Below are positions 10,723-20,019 of a DNA stretch of 64,000 nucleotides, one piece after another. Under the pieces are notes generated by a model. It was not told where the DNA came from. It ran no database searches and saw only the letters and a list, made by a program, of their open reading frames with translations. Each line of letters opens with the position of its first letter. Position 1 is the first letter of the stretch. Location: positions 1 through 64,000 of the forward strand of contig NZ_JAUSSZ010000010.1 of the NCBI RefSeq assembly GCF_030812595.1. Direction: 5' to 3'. Both the position numbers and the translations under genes were made by a program. This DNA comes from Arthrobacter bambusae (GTDB taxonomy: Bacteria; Actinomycetota; Actinomycetes; Actinomycetales; Micrococcaceae).

Positions 10723-11082
10723 CTACTGCTGGAACACCGCTATGACGGCGAGGTCCCGCCGGGAGTAGGATTCGGCGTCCTGGAGGATTTCGCACACCAA
10801 TCCGAAGGACCGGTCCGTCCGGTAGGCCGCCGGAACCTGCCAAATCAGGGTGACGGGTGGTTGGCCATCCTCGGACACGCTGTCTGCGAAATCGTGGAGT
10901 GAATCGCTGAGTGCATCCAGGTCCACCCCGTAGTACTCGGGGAAATCGAGCACTTGGCCGAACACTTCCAAGACTGCCTTCTTGCCCGCCGCCGGCGGCA
11001 CCATGACGGTGCGGCGGCCGGCGTCGGACACTTGTTCCTGGAGTTCTTCCAGTGACCACGTGTCTGCGGAATAGATCTTCAT
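10723..11082 (-). CDS. Barstar-family protein
   Basis: A 119-residue protein of the barstar (barnase inhibitor) family, recognised from the central motif FPEYYGVDLDALSDSLHD, from the length, and from the C-terminal strand pattern. Barstars bind and block extracellular guanyl-specific ribonucleases inside the producing cell. No ribonuclease gene of the barnase type lies nearby, so this is an orphan inhibitor; a target elsewhere or a different partner is possible. It sits between glgP and glgX, which are unrelated in function. Confidence 0.75.
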   Translation of the reverse strand: MKIYSADTWSLEELQEQVSDAGRRTVMVPPAAGKKAVLEVFGQVLDFPEYYGVDLDALSDSLHDFADSVSEDGQPPVTLIWQVPAAYRTDRSFGLVCEILQDAESYSRRDLAVIAVFQQ

Positions 11083-11211
11083 GATTCCCTACTTGCCTTC
11101 GACGACGAACCTGAATGTAGCCTAGCGGCCCGGCGTGTAGAACTTGGCGATCCGCAGCCCGGCCAGGGTCAACGGCAGCCGGCTTCTGTGCCCGCTCAAC
11201 GGCGTTGGTTC

Positions 11212-13320
11212 CTAGGTACGGTAGACGCTGATGGTGTTGCCTTGGACGACTTCCCGCTCGCCTGCCGCAACGAGTGCTCCCTGCCGGCGGTCATTGAGCT
11301 CGGACGTAGTGAGGCGCAGCTCGAACATACGGCTTCCCGTGCCGGATTCGGCGATCAATTTGGGCAGGACCACCTTGTGGTCAGCCTTGTTGCCGTTGAT
11401 CACGATCAAGCCGCGATACGCGCCGCCCTCCGAGCTCACCAAGAGCTGCACAATCCGCAGGGAGGGATCGTGCCACTGGGCCTCGCTCATGGGCTGGCCC
11501 TTTTCATCGAACCACTCCAGGCCCGTACCGCTTTCCGGGAAACCTGGGTCCTGGGCGTGGAGGAATTCCTTCCTCAGCCGGATCACCCGCTTGGTGCTCC
11601 GCAACATCTCATGCGACTCGGGTGTCTGGGTCCAGTCGATCCACGTGAGCGGGTTGTCCTGGCAGTAGGCGTTGTTGTTGCCTTGCTGCGTACGTCCAAG
11701 TTCGTCGCCAGCTGTCATCATGGGGACGCCGATGGACAACATCAACGTGGTCATGAGGTTCCGCTTTGAAAGGGCACGCGCGGCGAGGATGGTCTCGTTT
11801 TCGGTGCGGCCTTCGAATCCGTGGTTGTAGCTGAGGCTGTGGGTCTGCCCGTCACGGTTTTGCTCGCCGTTGGCCTCGTTGTGTTTGCGGTCGTAGGACA
11901 CCAGATCCGTCAGGGTGAAACCGTCATGGGCCGTGACGAAGTTGAGCGAAGCGAGCCTGGAACGTCCGGAAGCTTCAAAGACCCGGGCCGAGCCCGTCAA
12001 GGCGTCGGCGAGATCTCCCATGGTGCTGCCGGAGATCCCGGCTTCCGCGCCACCGCGCTCTGAGAGCCAGAAACGGCGGACGCCGTCGCGGAAGTGATCG
12101 TTCCAGTCCACCCAGCCCTTGGGGAACCGCCCAGTCTGCCAGCCACCGTAGCCCACGTCCCACGGTTCGGAAATGAGCTTGGTCTTGGAGATCACCGGGT
12201 CTTCCGCGACGCGCTTGAGGAAAGGGTGCCCGGGATCGAACTCGTTGCCCGAGTTGCGGCACAGTGTCACGGCAAGGTCGAAACGGAATCCATCGATGTG
12301 GAACTCTTCCGCCCAATAGCGCAGCGAATCGATGGCCAGATCCACCACCCTGGGTTCGGCAAAATTGAGGGTGTTGCCGCAGCCGGTCGTGTCAAGGTAC
12401 CGGCCGTGGGCATCGTGCCGATAGTAGCGTTGCTCCCCGAGGCCCCTGAAACTGGTGGTGTCTCCGTCAGGGCCGCCTTCAGCGGTGTGGTTATAGACGA
12501 CGTCGAGGATCACCTCGAGGCCCGCGGCATGCAGAAGCTTCACCATCCCCTTGAACTCGTCCTGCACAGCGTGCGGACCGGCTTGCTGGGCGGCTTGCGT
12601 GGCGTAATCGCCGTGCGGAGCAAAGAATGCGGCGGTGTTGTATCCCCAGTAATTGGTCAGGCCCAAGTACTGCAGGTGCTGCTCGTCCATGTGGAAGTGG
12701 ACGGGCAGCAATTGAACGGCCGTCACTCCCAGGGAGTGGAAATGCTCGATCATGGCGGGGTGGGCCATTCCCGCGTAGGTGCCGCGCAGGTGCTCCGGGA
12801 TGTCCGGGTGCAGCATGCTCTGGCCGCGGACGTGTGCCTCATAAACAATGCTGTCCCGCCACGGCGTGCGCAACGGACGGTCCTCACCCCAATCGAAACC
12901 CGATTCCATCCGTACGGAAGTCAGCAGTTCCCCGTGCTGGTGCACCGCCCGACCGTAGGGATCCAGCAACAGCTGCTCGGCGCCGTCGGCATCAAAGTCC
13001 GGAACAGGCACGGACGCGGACAGCGTGTCCTCGGGGACCGCCGCGCGGAAGCCGTAGCGGGTGCCGGCCGGTAGCCCGTTCACAATCCCGTGGTGCACAC
13101 CGTCCTCAAGTTTGGGCAGCGTGTGGACTTTCCAGGAGTCACCGGGGGGCTTGTAGGCGATGTCGACCCGACTGAGTCCGGGTGCCCATACAGCGACGTT
13201 CACCTGGTCCCGGGAGGGGGTTTCGCGGGCGGACTTCCCAGGCAGCGGAACACTCAGCCCGAGCGGCGAGGGCCGCGAGGCGTCCACTGTGGATGCTGTG
13301 TCAAAAATCGGCATAACCAT
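11212..13320 (-). CDS. glgX: Glycogen debranching enzyme GlgX
   Basis: GH13 isoamylase-type debranching enzyme that cuts alpha-1,6 branches of phosphorylase-trimmed glucan. The N-terminal early-set domain (about residues 25-130) is followed by the barrel with Asp348 (FRFDLA), Glu385 (ISEPWD) and TAHDGFTL. The length of 702 residues is typical. The start codon lacks a Shine-Dalgarno; TAAACT (13334-13329) lies 8 bases upstream, suggesting a leaderless message, and a second ATG follows two codons later. It works with GlgP upstream. Confidence 0.92.
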   Translation of the reverse strand: MVMPIFDTASTVDASRPSPLGLSVPLPGKSARETPSRDQVNVAVWAPGLSRVDIAYKPPGDSWKVHTLPKLEDGVHHGIVNGLPAGTRYGFRAAVPEDTLSASVPVPDFDADGAEQLLLDPYGRAVHQHGELLTSVRMESGFDWGEDRPLRTPWRDSIVYEAHVRGQSMLHPDIPEHLRGTYAGMAHPAMIEHFHSLGVTAVQLLPVHFHMDEQHLQYLGLTNYWGYNTAAFFAPHGDYATQAAQQAGPHAVQDEFKGMVKLLHAAGLEVILDVVYNHTAEGGPDGDTTSFRGLGEQRYYRHDAHGRYLDTTGCGNTLNFAEPRVVDLAIDSLRYWAEEFHIDGFRFDLAVTLCRNSGNEFDPGHPFLKRVAEDPVISKTKLISEPWDVGYGGWQTGRFPKGWVDWNDHFRDGVRRFWLSERGGAEAGISGSTMGDLADALTGSARVFEASGRSRLASLNFVTAHDGFTLTDLVSYDRKHNEANGEQNRDGQTHSLSYNHGFEGRTENETILAARALSKRNLMTTLMLSIGVPMMTAGDELGRTQQGNNNAYCQDNPLTWIDWTQTPESHEMLRSTKRVIRLRKEFLHAQDPGFPESGTGLEWFDEKGQPMSEAQWHDPSLRIVQLLVSSEGGAYRGLIVINGNKADHKVVLPKLIAESGTGSRMFELRLTTSELNDRRQGALVAAGEREVVQGNTISVYRT

Positions 13321-13328
13321 TAGTTGAG

Positions 13329-13334
13329 AGTTTA
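13329..13334 (-). promoter_or_regulatory. -10 box of glgX
   Basis: TAAACT on the complement strand, 8 bases before the glgX ATG, with no ribosome-binding site between. No convincing -35 box was found, so the call rests on the -10 match and its spacing. Confidence 0.35.
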
Positions 13335-13601
13335 GTCTCCGGCACCAATTCTCCCCTGCCTGCGGCCCATATGACAGTGCCCGTGATCGGCGGTCAGAGC
13401 TGCACCGCCGCTCCCTGTAAAGGGCAACAAGCCGCTCACCTGCTGAAATGCCGTATGGGGCGGCTCATTGCGTTTTTCGCGAGAGCGATCGCTTGAATTG
13501 ATTGTGTCGGCCGCGCGCAATACGCCGCCCGCGTGCGGATGAGTTCGTATCCTCCGCGCGTCCGTTGCATACTTTGGCTATACACCAATGCGGAGGTAAC
13601 T

Positions 13602-14414
13602 GTGCGAATCGCCCTTGCTCAACTCATCAGCGGCCGCGAGCTGGCAGACAACCTGATCCTGGTGGAAGACTACGCCCGCCGGGCCAAGGAGGGCGGCGCC
13701 GAGCTCGTGGTATTCCCTGAAGCGACCATGCGGGCGTTCGGGAATTCCCTCCTCGACATCGCCGAGCCCTTGGATGGACCGTGGGCCACGCGGGTGAGGA
13801 AGATCGCCCAGGATCTCGGGATCGTGATCGTGGCCGGAATGTTCACCCCCGGACTGGCCGCCGGCGGCAATAGCAACGGCAAGGTCCGGAACACCCTGAT
13901 CGCCACCGGGCCCGGAGTGGAGACCAGCTACGACAAGATCCACCTCTTCGACGCCTTCGGCTTTGCGGAATCTGACACCGTCGACGCCGGCACCGATCCA
14001 GTGACGTTCGACGCCGGAGGCCTCACCTTTGGTTTGGCCACCTGCTACGACATCCGTTTCCCGGCCCTCTTCACGGCCAATGCCGACCGCGGAGCCGACG
14101 TGAATATCGTGTCCGCTTCCTGGGGAGCCGGGCCGGGGAAGGCGGAACAGTGGAAGCTGCTCGCGCGTGCCCGGGCGATCGACACAACGACCTTCGTGCT
14201 CGCATGCGGCCAGGCCGATCCCGCGACCCAGGGCCGTGAACCCAAGGGTGCGGCGCCGACGGGAGTGGGGCATTCCGTCGTCGTGTCCCCCTTGGGAAAC
14301 GTGGTGGAAGAGCTCGACGCCGAACCCGGCCTCCTGTTCGCGGAACTGGATGCGGCCGCCGTCGAGGAGGCGCGGGCCAAACTCCCGGTCCTGGCGAACC
14401 GCCGGGATTTCTGA
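13602..14414 (+). CDS. Carbon-nitrogen hydrolase (nitrilase superfamily)
   Basis: Nitrilase-superfamily amidase with the full Glu-Lys-Cys triad: Glu40 (VFPEAT), Lys112 (YDKIHLF) and Cys148 (ATCYDIRFP). The family hydrolyses amides such as omega-amino dicarboxylic acid amides; the sequence resembles the Nit2/deaminated-glutathione amidase branch, but the substrate cannot be read from sequence. The start is GTG 13602 because GGAGGT (13592-13597) lies just upstream, giving 270 residues; the frame open to 13533 has no start signal. It is probably monocistronic and faces rlmB tail to tail. Confidence 0.85.
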   Translation: MRIALAQLISGRELADNLILVEDYARRAKEGGAELVVFPEATMRAFGNSLLDIAEPLDGPWATRVRKIAQDLGIVIVAGMFTPGLAAGGNSNGKVRNTLIATGPGVETSYDKIHLFDAFGFAESDTVDAGTDPVTFDAGGLTFGLATCYDIRFPALFTANADRGADVNIVSASWGAGPGKAEQWKLLARARAIDTTTFVLACGQADPATQGREPKGAAPTGVGHSVVVSPLGNVVEELDAEPGLLFAELDAAAVEEARAKLPVLANRRDF

Positions 14415-14433
14415 ACACACATTCGCCACCCAC

Positions 14434-15429
14434 CTATTTGGCTGCGCGCTGCCTTGAGATTTCGTAGAGCGAGATGCCCACGGCCATGGAGGCGTTGAGC
14501 GATTCCATGGCGGAGTCGATCGGGATGGAGATGATCTGGTCGCAGTTTTCGCGGACCAGGCGGCTGAGACCCTTGCCCTCGGAACCCACAACGATGCACA
14601 CCGGATCGGTGGCCAGGGAGAGGTCCGGCAGCGAAACGTCGCCGTCGCCGTCCAGGCCCAATACGAAGATGCCCATCTGCTTGAACTGCTTGAGCGCGTT
14701 GTTCAGGTTGGCTGCGCGGGCCACGGGGACGCGGACTGCTGCGCCTGCGCTGGTCTTCCACGCCGAAGCGGTGACACCGACCGAGCGGCGCTCCGGCACG
14801 ATCACGCCGTGTCCGCTGAACGCCGAAACCGAGCGGATGATGGCGCCCAGGTTGCGGGGGTCTGTGATGCCGTCGAGGGCAACGAAGAGGGGTGCGTTGG
14901 CGATGTGGCCCTTCTTCCACTTGGCGACCGTTTCCTCGGCGAGCTCGTAGGCGTCCTCGTATTCGTACGGCGGAATCTGCAGCACGAGGCCTTGGTGGAC
15001 GGCGTCTTCGGTCATGCGGTCCAGCTCGGGCTTGCCGGTTTCCAGCAGCGGGATGCCACGCTCAGCAGCGAGCTTGAGGGACTCCTTGACGCGGTCGTCC
15101 ATCTCGATCCGGATGGCAACGTGCAGTGCCTTCGCGGGGATCCCTGCGCGCAGCGCCTCCACGACGGAGTTGCGTCCGGTGACTACTTCCTCGGTAGCGC
15201 GCCCCTTCGGGCCCGAGCGGGCGCCCGTGGTGGAGCGGGCAGCGCCGCCAGCGGCGCGCTTGGCCGCCGCGCGTTCAGCGAGCTGCTTGCTCTTGTGAGC
15301 CTTGTGGTACTCGCGGTCCTCGGCCTTGGGGGTTGGCCCCCTGCCTTCCAAGGCCTTCCGACCGTGGCCACCAGTTCCGGTGGTGGGGCCCTTCTTCTTT
15401 TTGACAGCCCGGCGACCGTTGTTGGCCAT
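14434..15429 (-). CDS. rlmB: 23S rRNA (guanosine-2'-O-)-methyltransferase RlmB, SpoU family
   Basis: SpoU/TrmH methyltransferase. The three motifs are present: NLGAIIRS, IVVGSEGKGLS and LNASMAVGISLYE, which form the trefoil-knot SAM site. A substrate-binding domain (about residues 95-165) precedes them. An Ala/Lys/Arg-rich tail of about 85 residues at the N-terminus is disordered-looking and common in actinobacterial members. The start is ATG 15429 (MANNGRR), with GGTGG upstream; an open frame reaches 15465. It lies downstream of cysS on the same strand, a common actinobacterial pairing. Confidence 0.9.
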   Translation of the reverse strand: MANNGRRAVKKKKGPTTGTGGHGRKALEGRGPTPKAEDREYHKAHKSKQLAERAAAKRAAGGAARSTTGARSGPKGRATEEVVTGRNSVVEALRAGIPAKALHVAIRIEMDDRVKESLKLAAERGIPLLETGKPELDRMTEDAVHQGLVLQIPPYEYEDAYELAEETVAKWKKGHIANAPLFVALDGITDPRNLGAIIRSVSAFSGHGVIVPERRSVGVTASAWKTSAGAAVRVPVARAANLNNALKQFKQMGIFVLGLDGDGDVSLPDLSLATDPVCIVVGSEGKGLSRLVRENCDQIISIPIDSAMESLNASMAVGISLYEISRQRAAK

Positions 15430-15508
15430 GAATTCCACCCTTGATTGTGTTGAGTAAGTCTGCAACCAAGTCTACTGAATCAACTTAAATCGGTACGACG
15501 GCGGAACG

Positions 15509-16972
15509 TCAGTCCCGTTTGAGGCTCCAGGTGGCGCCATCAGCGCCGTCCTCGACGGCGATACCCGCCGACGCGAGGGTGTCGCGGATGGCGTCTGATG
15601 CCGCCCAATCCTTGTTGGCACGTGCCTCGGCACGCGCCTTCAGCTGGGCTTCCACGAGGACCTCAAGGGCTTGGGCAGCCTCGGAGCTCTCTTGGACTTC
15701 GCCGCGGACGCCGTTCAGTCCAAGCACGGTGGTCATAGCCATCACGCCCTGGAGCGCCTGGCGCGCCCCGGCCTCGTCCCCGGATGCCAGCGCCGTATTT
15801 CCGGCGCGGACAGTCTCGTGCAGGGCGCCAAGGGCCTGCGGGACGTTGAGATCGTCATCCATGGCGGCAGCAAAGGCATCCGGCACGGGACTCGACTCAG
15901 GGTGCGCGGCGAAGTCGCCGCCGAACTTCTTGGAGGCTTTCGCGATGAACCCGTAGATGCGCTCGACGGCGGCCGCAGCCTCCTGAAGCGAGGTGGGACG
16001 GTAGTCCAGGATGGAGCGGTACTGCGCCTGGCCAAGGTAGTACCGGACAACCCGCGGGCTTGCGAGCTCGAGCATTTCTCCGGGGCTCACGGTATTGCCG
16101 ACCGATTTGGACATCTTTTCGCCCTCATAGGTGACCATGCCGTTGTGCAGCCAAAAGTTGGCGAATCCGTCACCCGCAGCCTGCGATTGTGCCATCTCGT
16201 TCTCGTGGTGCGGGAAGCGCAGGTCCAATCCACCGCCGTGGATGTCGAATTGCCGGCCCAAGTACTTCGTAGCCATGGCGGAGCATTCAAGATGCCAACC
16301 GGGCCGGCCGGTTCCCCACGGCGAAACCCAGCTCGCCGTCGTCGGCTCCCCGTCCTTGAAGCCCTTCCACAGCGCAAAGTCGCGCGGGTCGCGCTTCCTG
16401 TTGCTGAATTGAGGCTCGACGTCGGCGGCTCCCTGCATGTCGTCGATGTTCTGGCGGGTCAGCGAGCCGTACTTGCTCCAGGAGCGGACATCGAAGTAAA
16501 CGTCCCCGGAGTCGTCCAGCGCGGGGTAGGCGTGGCCGCGGTCGATGAGCCTTTGGATGAGGGCGTGCATCTCCGGGATGTGACCCGTGGCACGAGGTTC
16601 GTAGGTGGGACGCGAAACGCCCAGGACGTCATAGGCCTGTTCGAATTCCTGCTCGTAGCGGTAGGCAAGGGCCCACCATTCTTCCTCGGGCTTGGCCGTG
16701 GGTTCCTCTGCCCAGTCCGGCCCGAAGGACTGCGCAGACTTGGCGAGGATCTTGTCGTCGATGTCGGTGACGTTGCGGACAACTGTGACCCGCAGCCCGC
16801 GGTATTCAAGCCAGCGCGTCAATTGGTCGAACGCGATTGCAGAGCGGACATGTCCCACGTGAGGCATCCCCTGCACCGTGGCACCGCAGTAGTAGACGCT
16901 GGCCTTGCCGGCTTCAAGGGGAACGAAGTCACGGACTTCGGCGGATGCAGTGTCGTAAAAGCGCAGGGTCAC
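15509..16972 (-). CDS. cysS: Cysteinyl-tRNA synthetase
   Basis: Class I aminoacyl-tRNA synthetase that charges tRNA-Cys. The HIGH-type motif PHVGHVR and KMSKSVGN (Lys286) are intact, and zinc ligands appear in YYCGATVQG and ECSAMATK. The length of 487 residues is usual for CysS rather than for its mycothiol paralogue MshC. The start is GTG with GGAG just upstream. It is followed by rlmB and preceded by ispF, so carD-ispD-ispF-cysS-rlmB all run the same way. Confidence 0.95.
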   Translation of the reverse strand: MTLRFYDTASAEVRDFVPLEAGKASVYYCGATVQGMPHVGHVRSAIAFDQLTRWLEYRGLRVTVVRNVTDIDDKILAKSAQSFGPDWAEEPTAKPEEEWWALAYRYEQEFEQAYDVLGVSRPTYEPRATGHIPEMHALIQRLIDRGHAYPALDDSGDVYFDVRSWSKYGSLTRQNIDDMQGAADVEPQFSNRKRDPRDFALWKGFKDGEPTTASWVSPWGTGRPGWHLECSAMATKYLGRQFDIHGGGLDLRFPHHENEMAQSQAAGDGFANFWLHNGMVTYEGEKMSKSVGNTVSPGEMLELASPRVVRYYLGQAQYRSILDYRPTSLQEAAAAVERIYGFIAKASKKFGGDFAAHPESSPVPDAFAAAMDDDLNVPQALGALHETVRAGNTALASGDEAGARQALQGVMAMTTVLGLNGVRGEVQESSEAAQALEVLVEAQLKARAEARANKDWAASDAIRDTLASAGIAVEDGADGATWSLKRD

Positions 16973-17027
16973 CGCTCCAGATTAGCGGATGCGCACCATC
17001 GGCCTGTTGCACACCGTCCAGCACTGT

Positions 17028-17561
17028 CTAGGCGCTATCAGCTTGCTGTGCGACGGGCACGGCGTAGACGAGGGCCGTGGCGACGGCGGAGATGCCCTCG
17101 CCGCGCCCCGTGAAACCCAAGCCGTCGCTGGTGGTCGCCGTGACGCTGACGGGAGCTCCCGCGGCGGCGCTGAGGACACGCTGCGACTCTTCACGCCGCG
17201 GCCCGAATTTGGGCCTGTTGGCAACGAACTGCACCGCCACGTTCCCGATCTCGAAACCGGCGGCACGGACGATCCCCGCCGCTTCCCGGAGCAGCGTCAC
17301 TCCGGACGCACCCGCGTACTCGGGCCGGTCGGTGCCAAAATGCGTACCCAGATCACCAATGCCGCAGGCGGAAAAGAGCGCGTCCGCGGCTGCATGGGCG
17401 ACGCAATCGCCGTCGGAATGCCCTGAAAGTCCGCGCTCCCCCTCCCAGAACAGCCCTCCGAGCCACAACGGCTGGGGATCGTTCTCAGGGGCGTAGGCGT
17501 GTACGTCCACACCGATGCCCGTGCGCGGCAGAATCACCGGCGGGGTCCCGGAGGCGGCCAT
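17028..17561 (-). CDS. ispF: 2-C-methyl-D-erythritol 2,4-cyclodiphosphate synthase
   Basis: Fifth enzyme of the non-mevalonate (MEP) isoprenoid pathway. It shows the metal-binding GIGVDVHAY, the signature SGHSDGD and the C-terminal [13 protein letters not shown]. The 177-residue length is normal. The ATG overlaps the TGA of ispD by one base (TGATG), so the two are translated as a coupled pair. The product feeds isoprenoid, quinone and undecaprenyl phosphate synthesis; uppP elsewhere in the window recycles the last of these. Confidence 0.95.
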   Translation of the reverse strand: MAASGTPPVILPRTGIGVDVHAYAPENDPQPLWLGGLFWEGERGLSGHSDGDCVAHAAADALFSACGIGDLGTHFGTDRPEYAGASGVTLLREAAGIVRAAGFEIGNVAVQFVANRPKFGPRREESQRVLSAAAGAPVSVTATTSDGLGFTGRGEGISAVATALVYAVPVAQQADSA

Positions 17562-18343
17562 CAGCCCTCCACCCAGCGGACTCCGAGCGGGCCTTCGAGC
17601 AGCCCCTCGGCGATGATGAGATCCAACGGCGTGGTGATCTTCAGCGACTGGCTGGCACCACGGACTGCGTGGACGGGCACGCCCAGGAGCTCGACGAGCA
17701 TGGCGTCGTCCGTGACTGCCGCCGCCTGCGCGTCGTCGAACGTCGCGGCCGCCGCATGGGCGCGCATCAAAGTCTCAAAGTCGAATCCCTGCGGAGTCTG
17801 CACCGCACGCAGTTGTTCGCGAGGGGCGGTCCCGGTGACGATCTCCGGTGCTATTCCGGCGTCATCCCCGTCGGTTTCCGCGACCATCTTGACGGTATCC
17901 ACCACCGGCATGGCGGGGATGACCGCCTTGGCCCCCGACGAGAGCGCTACCGCGACGCGGTGGAAGACCCTATCGGGCGTCAGCGCACGCGCGGCGTCGT
18001 GGACCAGCACGGCGCGCGTTCCCTCAAGCACCGCCCCGAGGGCAGCCCGGACCGACGCGGCACGGGTTGGGCCGCCGTCGACCACTGTGATCCGCGGACC
18101 GTCGGCGCCCAGTTCTTTCCGGAAATCTTCGCAAAGCGCGTGCAGCTCCAGGTCTCCTGCGGGGATGGCCACGCAAATTTGGCGGGCAACGTCTGCCGTC
18201 GCCACGCCTCGAAGGGCGTGGGTCAGGATCGTTTCACCGCCCAGCGGAACTCTTGCCTTGGGCATGCCGTAGCCAAGCCGCTCCCCCGAGCCTGCCGCAA
18301 CGACGACGACGGCGGTGGCCTCGCGCTGGGATGGTGTAGTCAT
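17561..18343 (-). CDS. ispD: 2-C-methyl-D-erythritol 4-phosphate cytidylyltransferase
   Basis: Transfers CMP to methylerythritol phosphate in the MEP pathway. The nucleotide-binding N-terminus [15 protein letters not shown] and [10 protein letters not shown] are clear, as is the C-terminal DLIIAEGLL. It has 260 residues. It overlaps ispF by one base and lies downstream of carD on the same strand, the usual actinobacterial order. The carD terminator and a block of GC-rich tandem repeats separate it from carD, so it probably has its own promoter, but none was recognised inside the repeats. Confidence 0.95.
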   Translation of the reverse strand: MTTPSQREATAVVVVAAGSGERLGYGMPKARVPLGGETILTHALRGVATADVARQICVAIPAGDLELHALCEDFRKELGADGPRITVVDGGPTRAASVRAALGAVLEGTRAVLVHDAARALTPDRVFHRVAVALSSGAKAVIPAMPVVDTVKMVAETDGDDAGIAPEIVTGTAPREQLRAVQTPQGFDFETLMRAHAAAATFDDAQAAAVTDDAMLVELLGVPVHAVRGASQSLKITTPLDLIIAEGLLEGPLGVRWVEG

Positions 18344-18352
18344 GCGCCCAAG

Positions 18353-18473
18353 CCTACGTGGTGCTCACCGCCTACGTGGTGCTCACCGGCCCGGGCGCGG
18401 GCGGGTACGCGGCGCGAGCGGGCACGCGGCGCGGGCGGGCACGCGGCGCGGGCGGGCACGCGGCGCGGGCGGG
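18353..18473. repeat. Two tandem repeats upstream of ispD
   Basis: An 18-bp unit (CCTACGTGGTGCTCACCG) is repeated twice at 18353-18388. A 17-bp unit (CACGCGGCGCGGGCGGG) is then repeated three times exactly at 18423-18473, with a fourth diverged copy at 18406-18422. The block lies between the ispD start codon and the carD terminator, in what should be the ispD leader or promoter. Confidence 0.9.
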
Positions 18474-18477
18474 CAAA

Positions 18478-18512
18478 AAGAAACCCGGCGGCACGTTGCC
18501 ACCGGGGTTCAA
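18478..18512 (-). terminator. carD terminator
   Basis: On the complement strand an AACCCCGGTGGC / GCCGCCGGGTTT stem with a 5-base loop is followed by CTTTTT. This is a classic intrinsic terminator 15-50 bases after the carD stop. Confidence 0.8.
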
Positions 18513-18527
18513 TTCTTTGAATCTCTG

Positions 18528-19010
18528 TTAGGAAGCCAGAACTTCGTCGAGAACGCTTGCAGCCTTCTCTTCGTCGGTCTTCTCAGCCAATGCCAGTTCT
18601 GAAATCAGAATCTGGCGGGCTTTGGCCAGCATGCGCTTTTCACCTGCGGAAAGGCCGCGATCATGATCACGGCGCCAAAGGTCGCGGACGACCTCTGCAA
18701 CCTTAATGACGTCGCCGGAAGCAAGCTTCTCGAGGTTTGCCTTGTAGCGACGGGACCAGTTGGTGGGCTCTTCAGTGAACTCGGCACGGAGAACGTCAAA
18801 TACGTGCTCCAAGCCTTCCTTGCCCACTACGTCGCGGACCCCAACAAGGTCTACGTTTTCTGCTGGAACTTCAATGGTCAGATCACCCTGAGCCACCTTG
18901 AGCTTGAGATACATTTTCTCTTCGCCCTTGATGGTGCGCATCTTGATTTCTTCAATTTTTGCTGCACCGTGGTGAGGGTAAACTACTGTCTCGCCGACCT
19001 CAAAAACCAT
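18528..19010 (-). CDS. carD: CarD-family RNA polymerase-binding regulator
   Basis: CarD binds the RNA polymerase beta subunit and stabilises open complexes, notably at rRNA promoters; it is essential in mycobacteria. The N-terminal Tudor-like domain ([14 protein letters not shown]) and the C-terminal helical DNA-binding part ([14 protein letters not shown], then [13 protein letters not shown]) are complete in 160 residues. ATG 19010 is the start (MVFEVGE), with AAGGGGAAAG upstream; the open frame to 19358 has no family homology. A possible -10 TAAACT lies at 19042-19037. A terminator follows the gene. Confidence 0.95.
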   Translation of the reverse strand: MVFEVGETVVYPHHGAAKIEEIKMRTIKGEEKMYLKLKVAQGDLTIEVPAENVDLVGVRDVVGKEGLEHVFDVLRAEFTEEPTNWSRRYKANLEKLASGDVIKVAEVVRDLWRRDHDRGLSAGEKRMLAKARQILISELALAEKTDEEKAASVLDEVLAS

Positions 19011-19290
19011 GTGGACTTTCCCCTTTCCCGCAGACCAGTTTATCACGCTTAAGGCATACGATTGGCACGGAAAGGGGTCCTGAGCCCTGTAAATACGCGG
19101 AAAATGGCCTTTTCGGCCCTCTGGCACCCCCTTGACGGAAGGGCATAAAAGTGCATAGGACGCAGCGTTCCGGACGACCCTACTCCCTCCGGAGGGCCGC
19201 CACAATGGTGATCGGAATCCTTGTTCCTGCTGGTTTGCCGATAGGCTATGGCTGAAAAGTGTTCCAATGACTCTTAGAGGAGTACGTGTC

Positions 19291-19896
19291 GTGCGCATTA
19301 CTGCGATGAACCGTGTCCAGCGCGGCAAACTGGCCATGGCGACGGCCGCCATCGGCATCGGTCTCTTGTCCGTTACCGGCTGTGGCTATATCAACCCCCA
19401 GCAGACCAACCAGCAGTATGCTCCGTCTGATGGCGTCAGGGAAGACCTCGGTCCGCTCCAGCTGCGGAACATGCTCATCGTCTCCACGGATGCCAACAAG
19501 CCGGGCCGCGTCATAGGTGCCGTGTTCAACACCTCCACGAGCGATGCCACCCTCACCATCAGCGGCGCCGGCGGTTCACAGGCGACCATTCCGGTGAAGG
19601 CAAAGTCCGAGACCTACCTCAACGACACCACCGACCCCGTCATTCTGGGCACCACCGGCGGAGCCCCGGGTTCGTTGGTCCCTGTGACCATCAAGGATGG
19701 ATCTGATTCACGGACCGTGCAGTTCCCCGTCATGGATGCTTCGCTGAAGGATTACGCGAAGTACCTTCCCACCGCGTCCGCTTCGCCGAGCGCCTCGGCC
19801 AGCGGTTCCGCCACCGCGAGCAGCAGCGCGACCGCGACGCCCGGTGCGGGCAGCAGCGCGACCCCGACGCCTAGCGCGAGCAGCACAGGCCACTAA
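19291..19896 (+). CDS. Conserved actinobacterial lipoprotein, Ser/Ala/Thr-rich tail
   Basis: Predicted lipoprotein with N-terminal basic and hydrophobic segments and the lipobox VTGC (lipid-modified Cys31). A small beta-rich domain covers about residues 35-160. The last 45 residues are a low-complexity Ser/Ala/Thr/Pro tail, probably a cell-wall spacer. The start is GTG 19291, 8 bases after AGAGGAG. Homologues typically lie beside the regX3 region in actinobacteria, but their function is unknown. It converges with regX3 across a shared terminator. Confidence 0.75.
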   Translation: MRITAMNRVQRGKLAMATAAIGIGLLSVTGCGYINPQQTNQQYAPSDGVREDLGPLQLRNMLIVSTDANKPGRVIGAVFNTSTSDATLTISGAGGSQATIPVKAKSETYLNDTTDPVILGTTGGAPGSLVPVTIKDGSDSRTVQFPVMDASLKDYAKYLPTASASPSASASGSATASSSATATPGAGSSATPTPSASSTGH

Positions 19897-19941
19897 GCGG
19901 GCCACCCCGCTCAGGGCGGCATCTAGCCGCCCCACGAAGAC

Positions 19942-19980
19942 AAAAGGAAAGGGCTCCCGCCATGGGAGCCCTTTCCTTTT
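19942..19980. terminator. Bidirectional terminator between lipoprotein gene and regX3
   Basis: AAAAGGAAAGGGCTCCC (19942-19958) and its exact complement (19964-19980) form a 17-bp perfect stem with a 5-base loop. A-rich and T-rich ends on both sides let it serve both converging genes. Confidence 0.85.
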
Positions 19981-20019
19981 GTTGTTGCCCTGGTAAGCCG
20001 CTGTTGCTCTCGCGGGCTC

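Noticed and set aside
13321-13601. Operator at the GCGATCGC palindrome between glgX and the nitrilase gene
   Set aside because: An 8-base palindrome is too short to stand out in this GC-rich sequence and is not repeated nearby.
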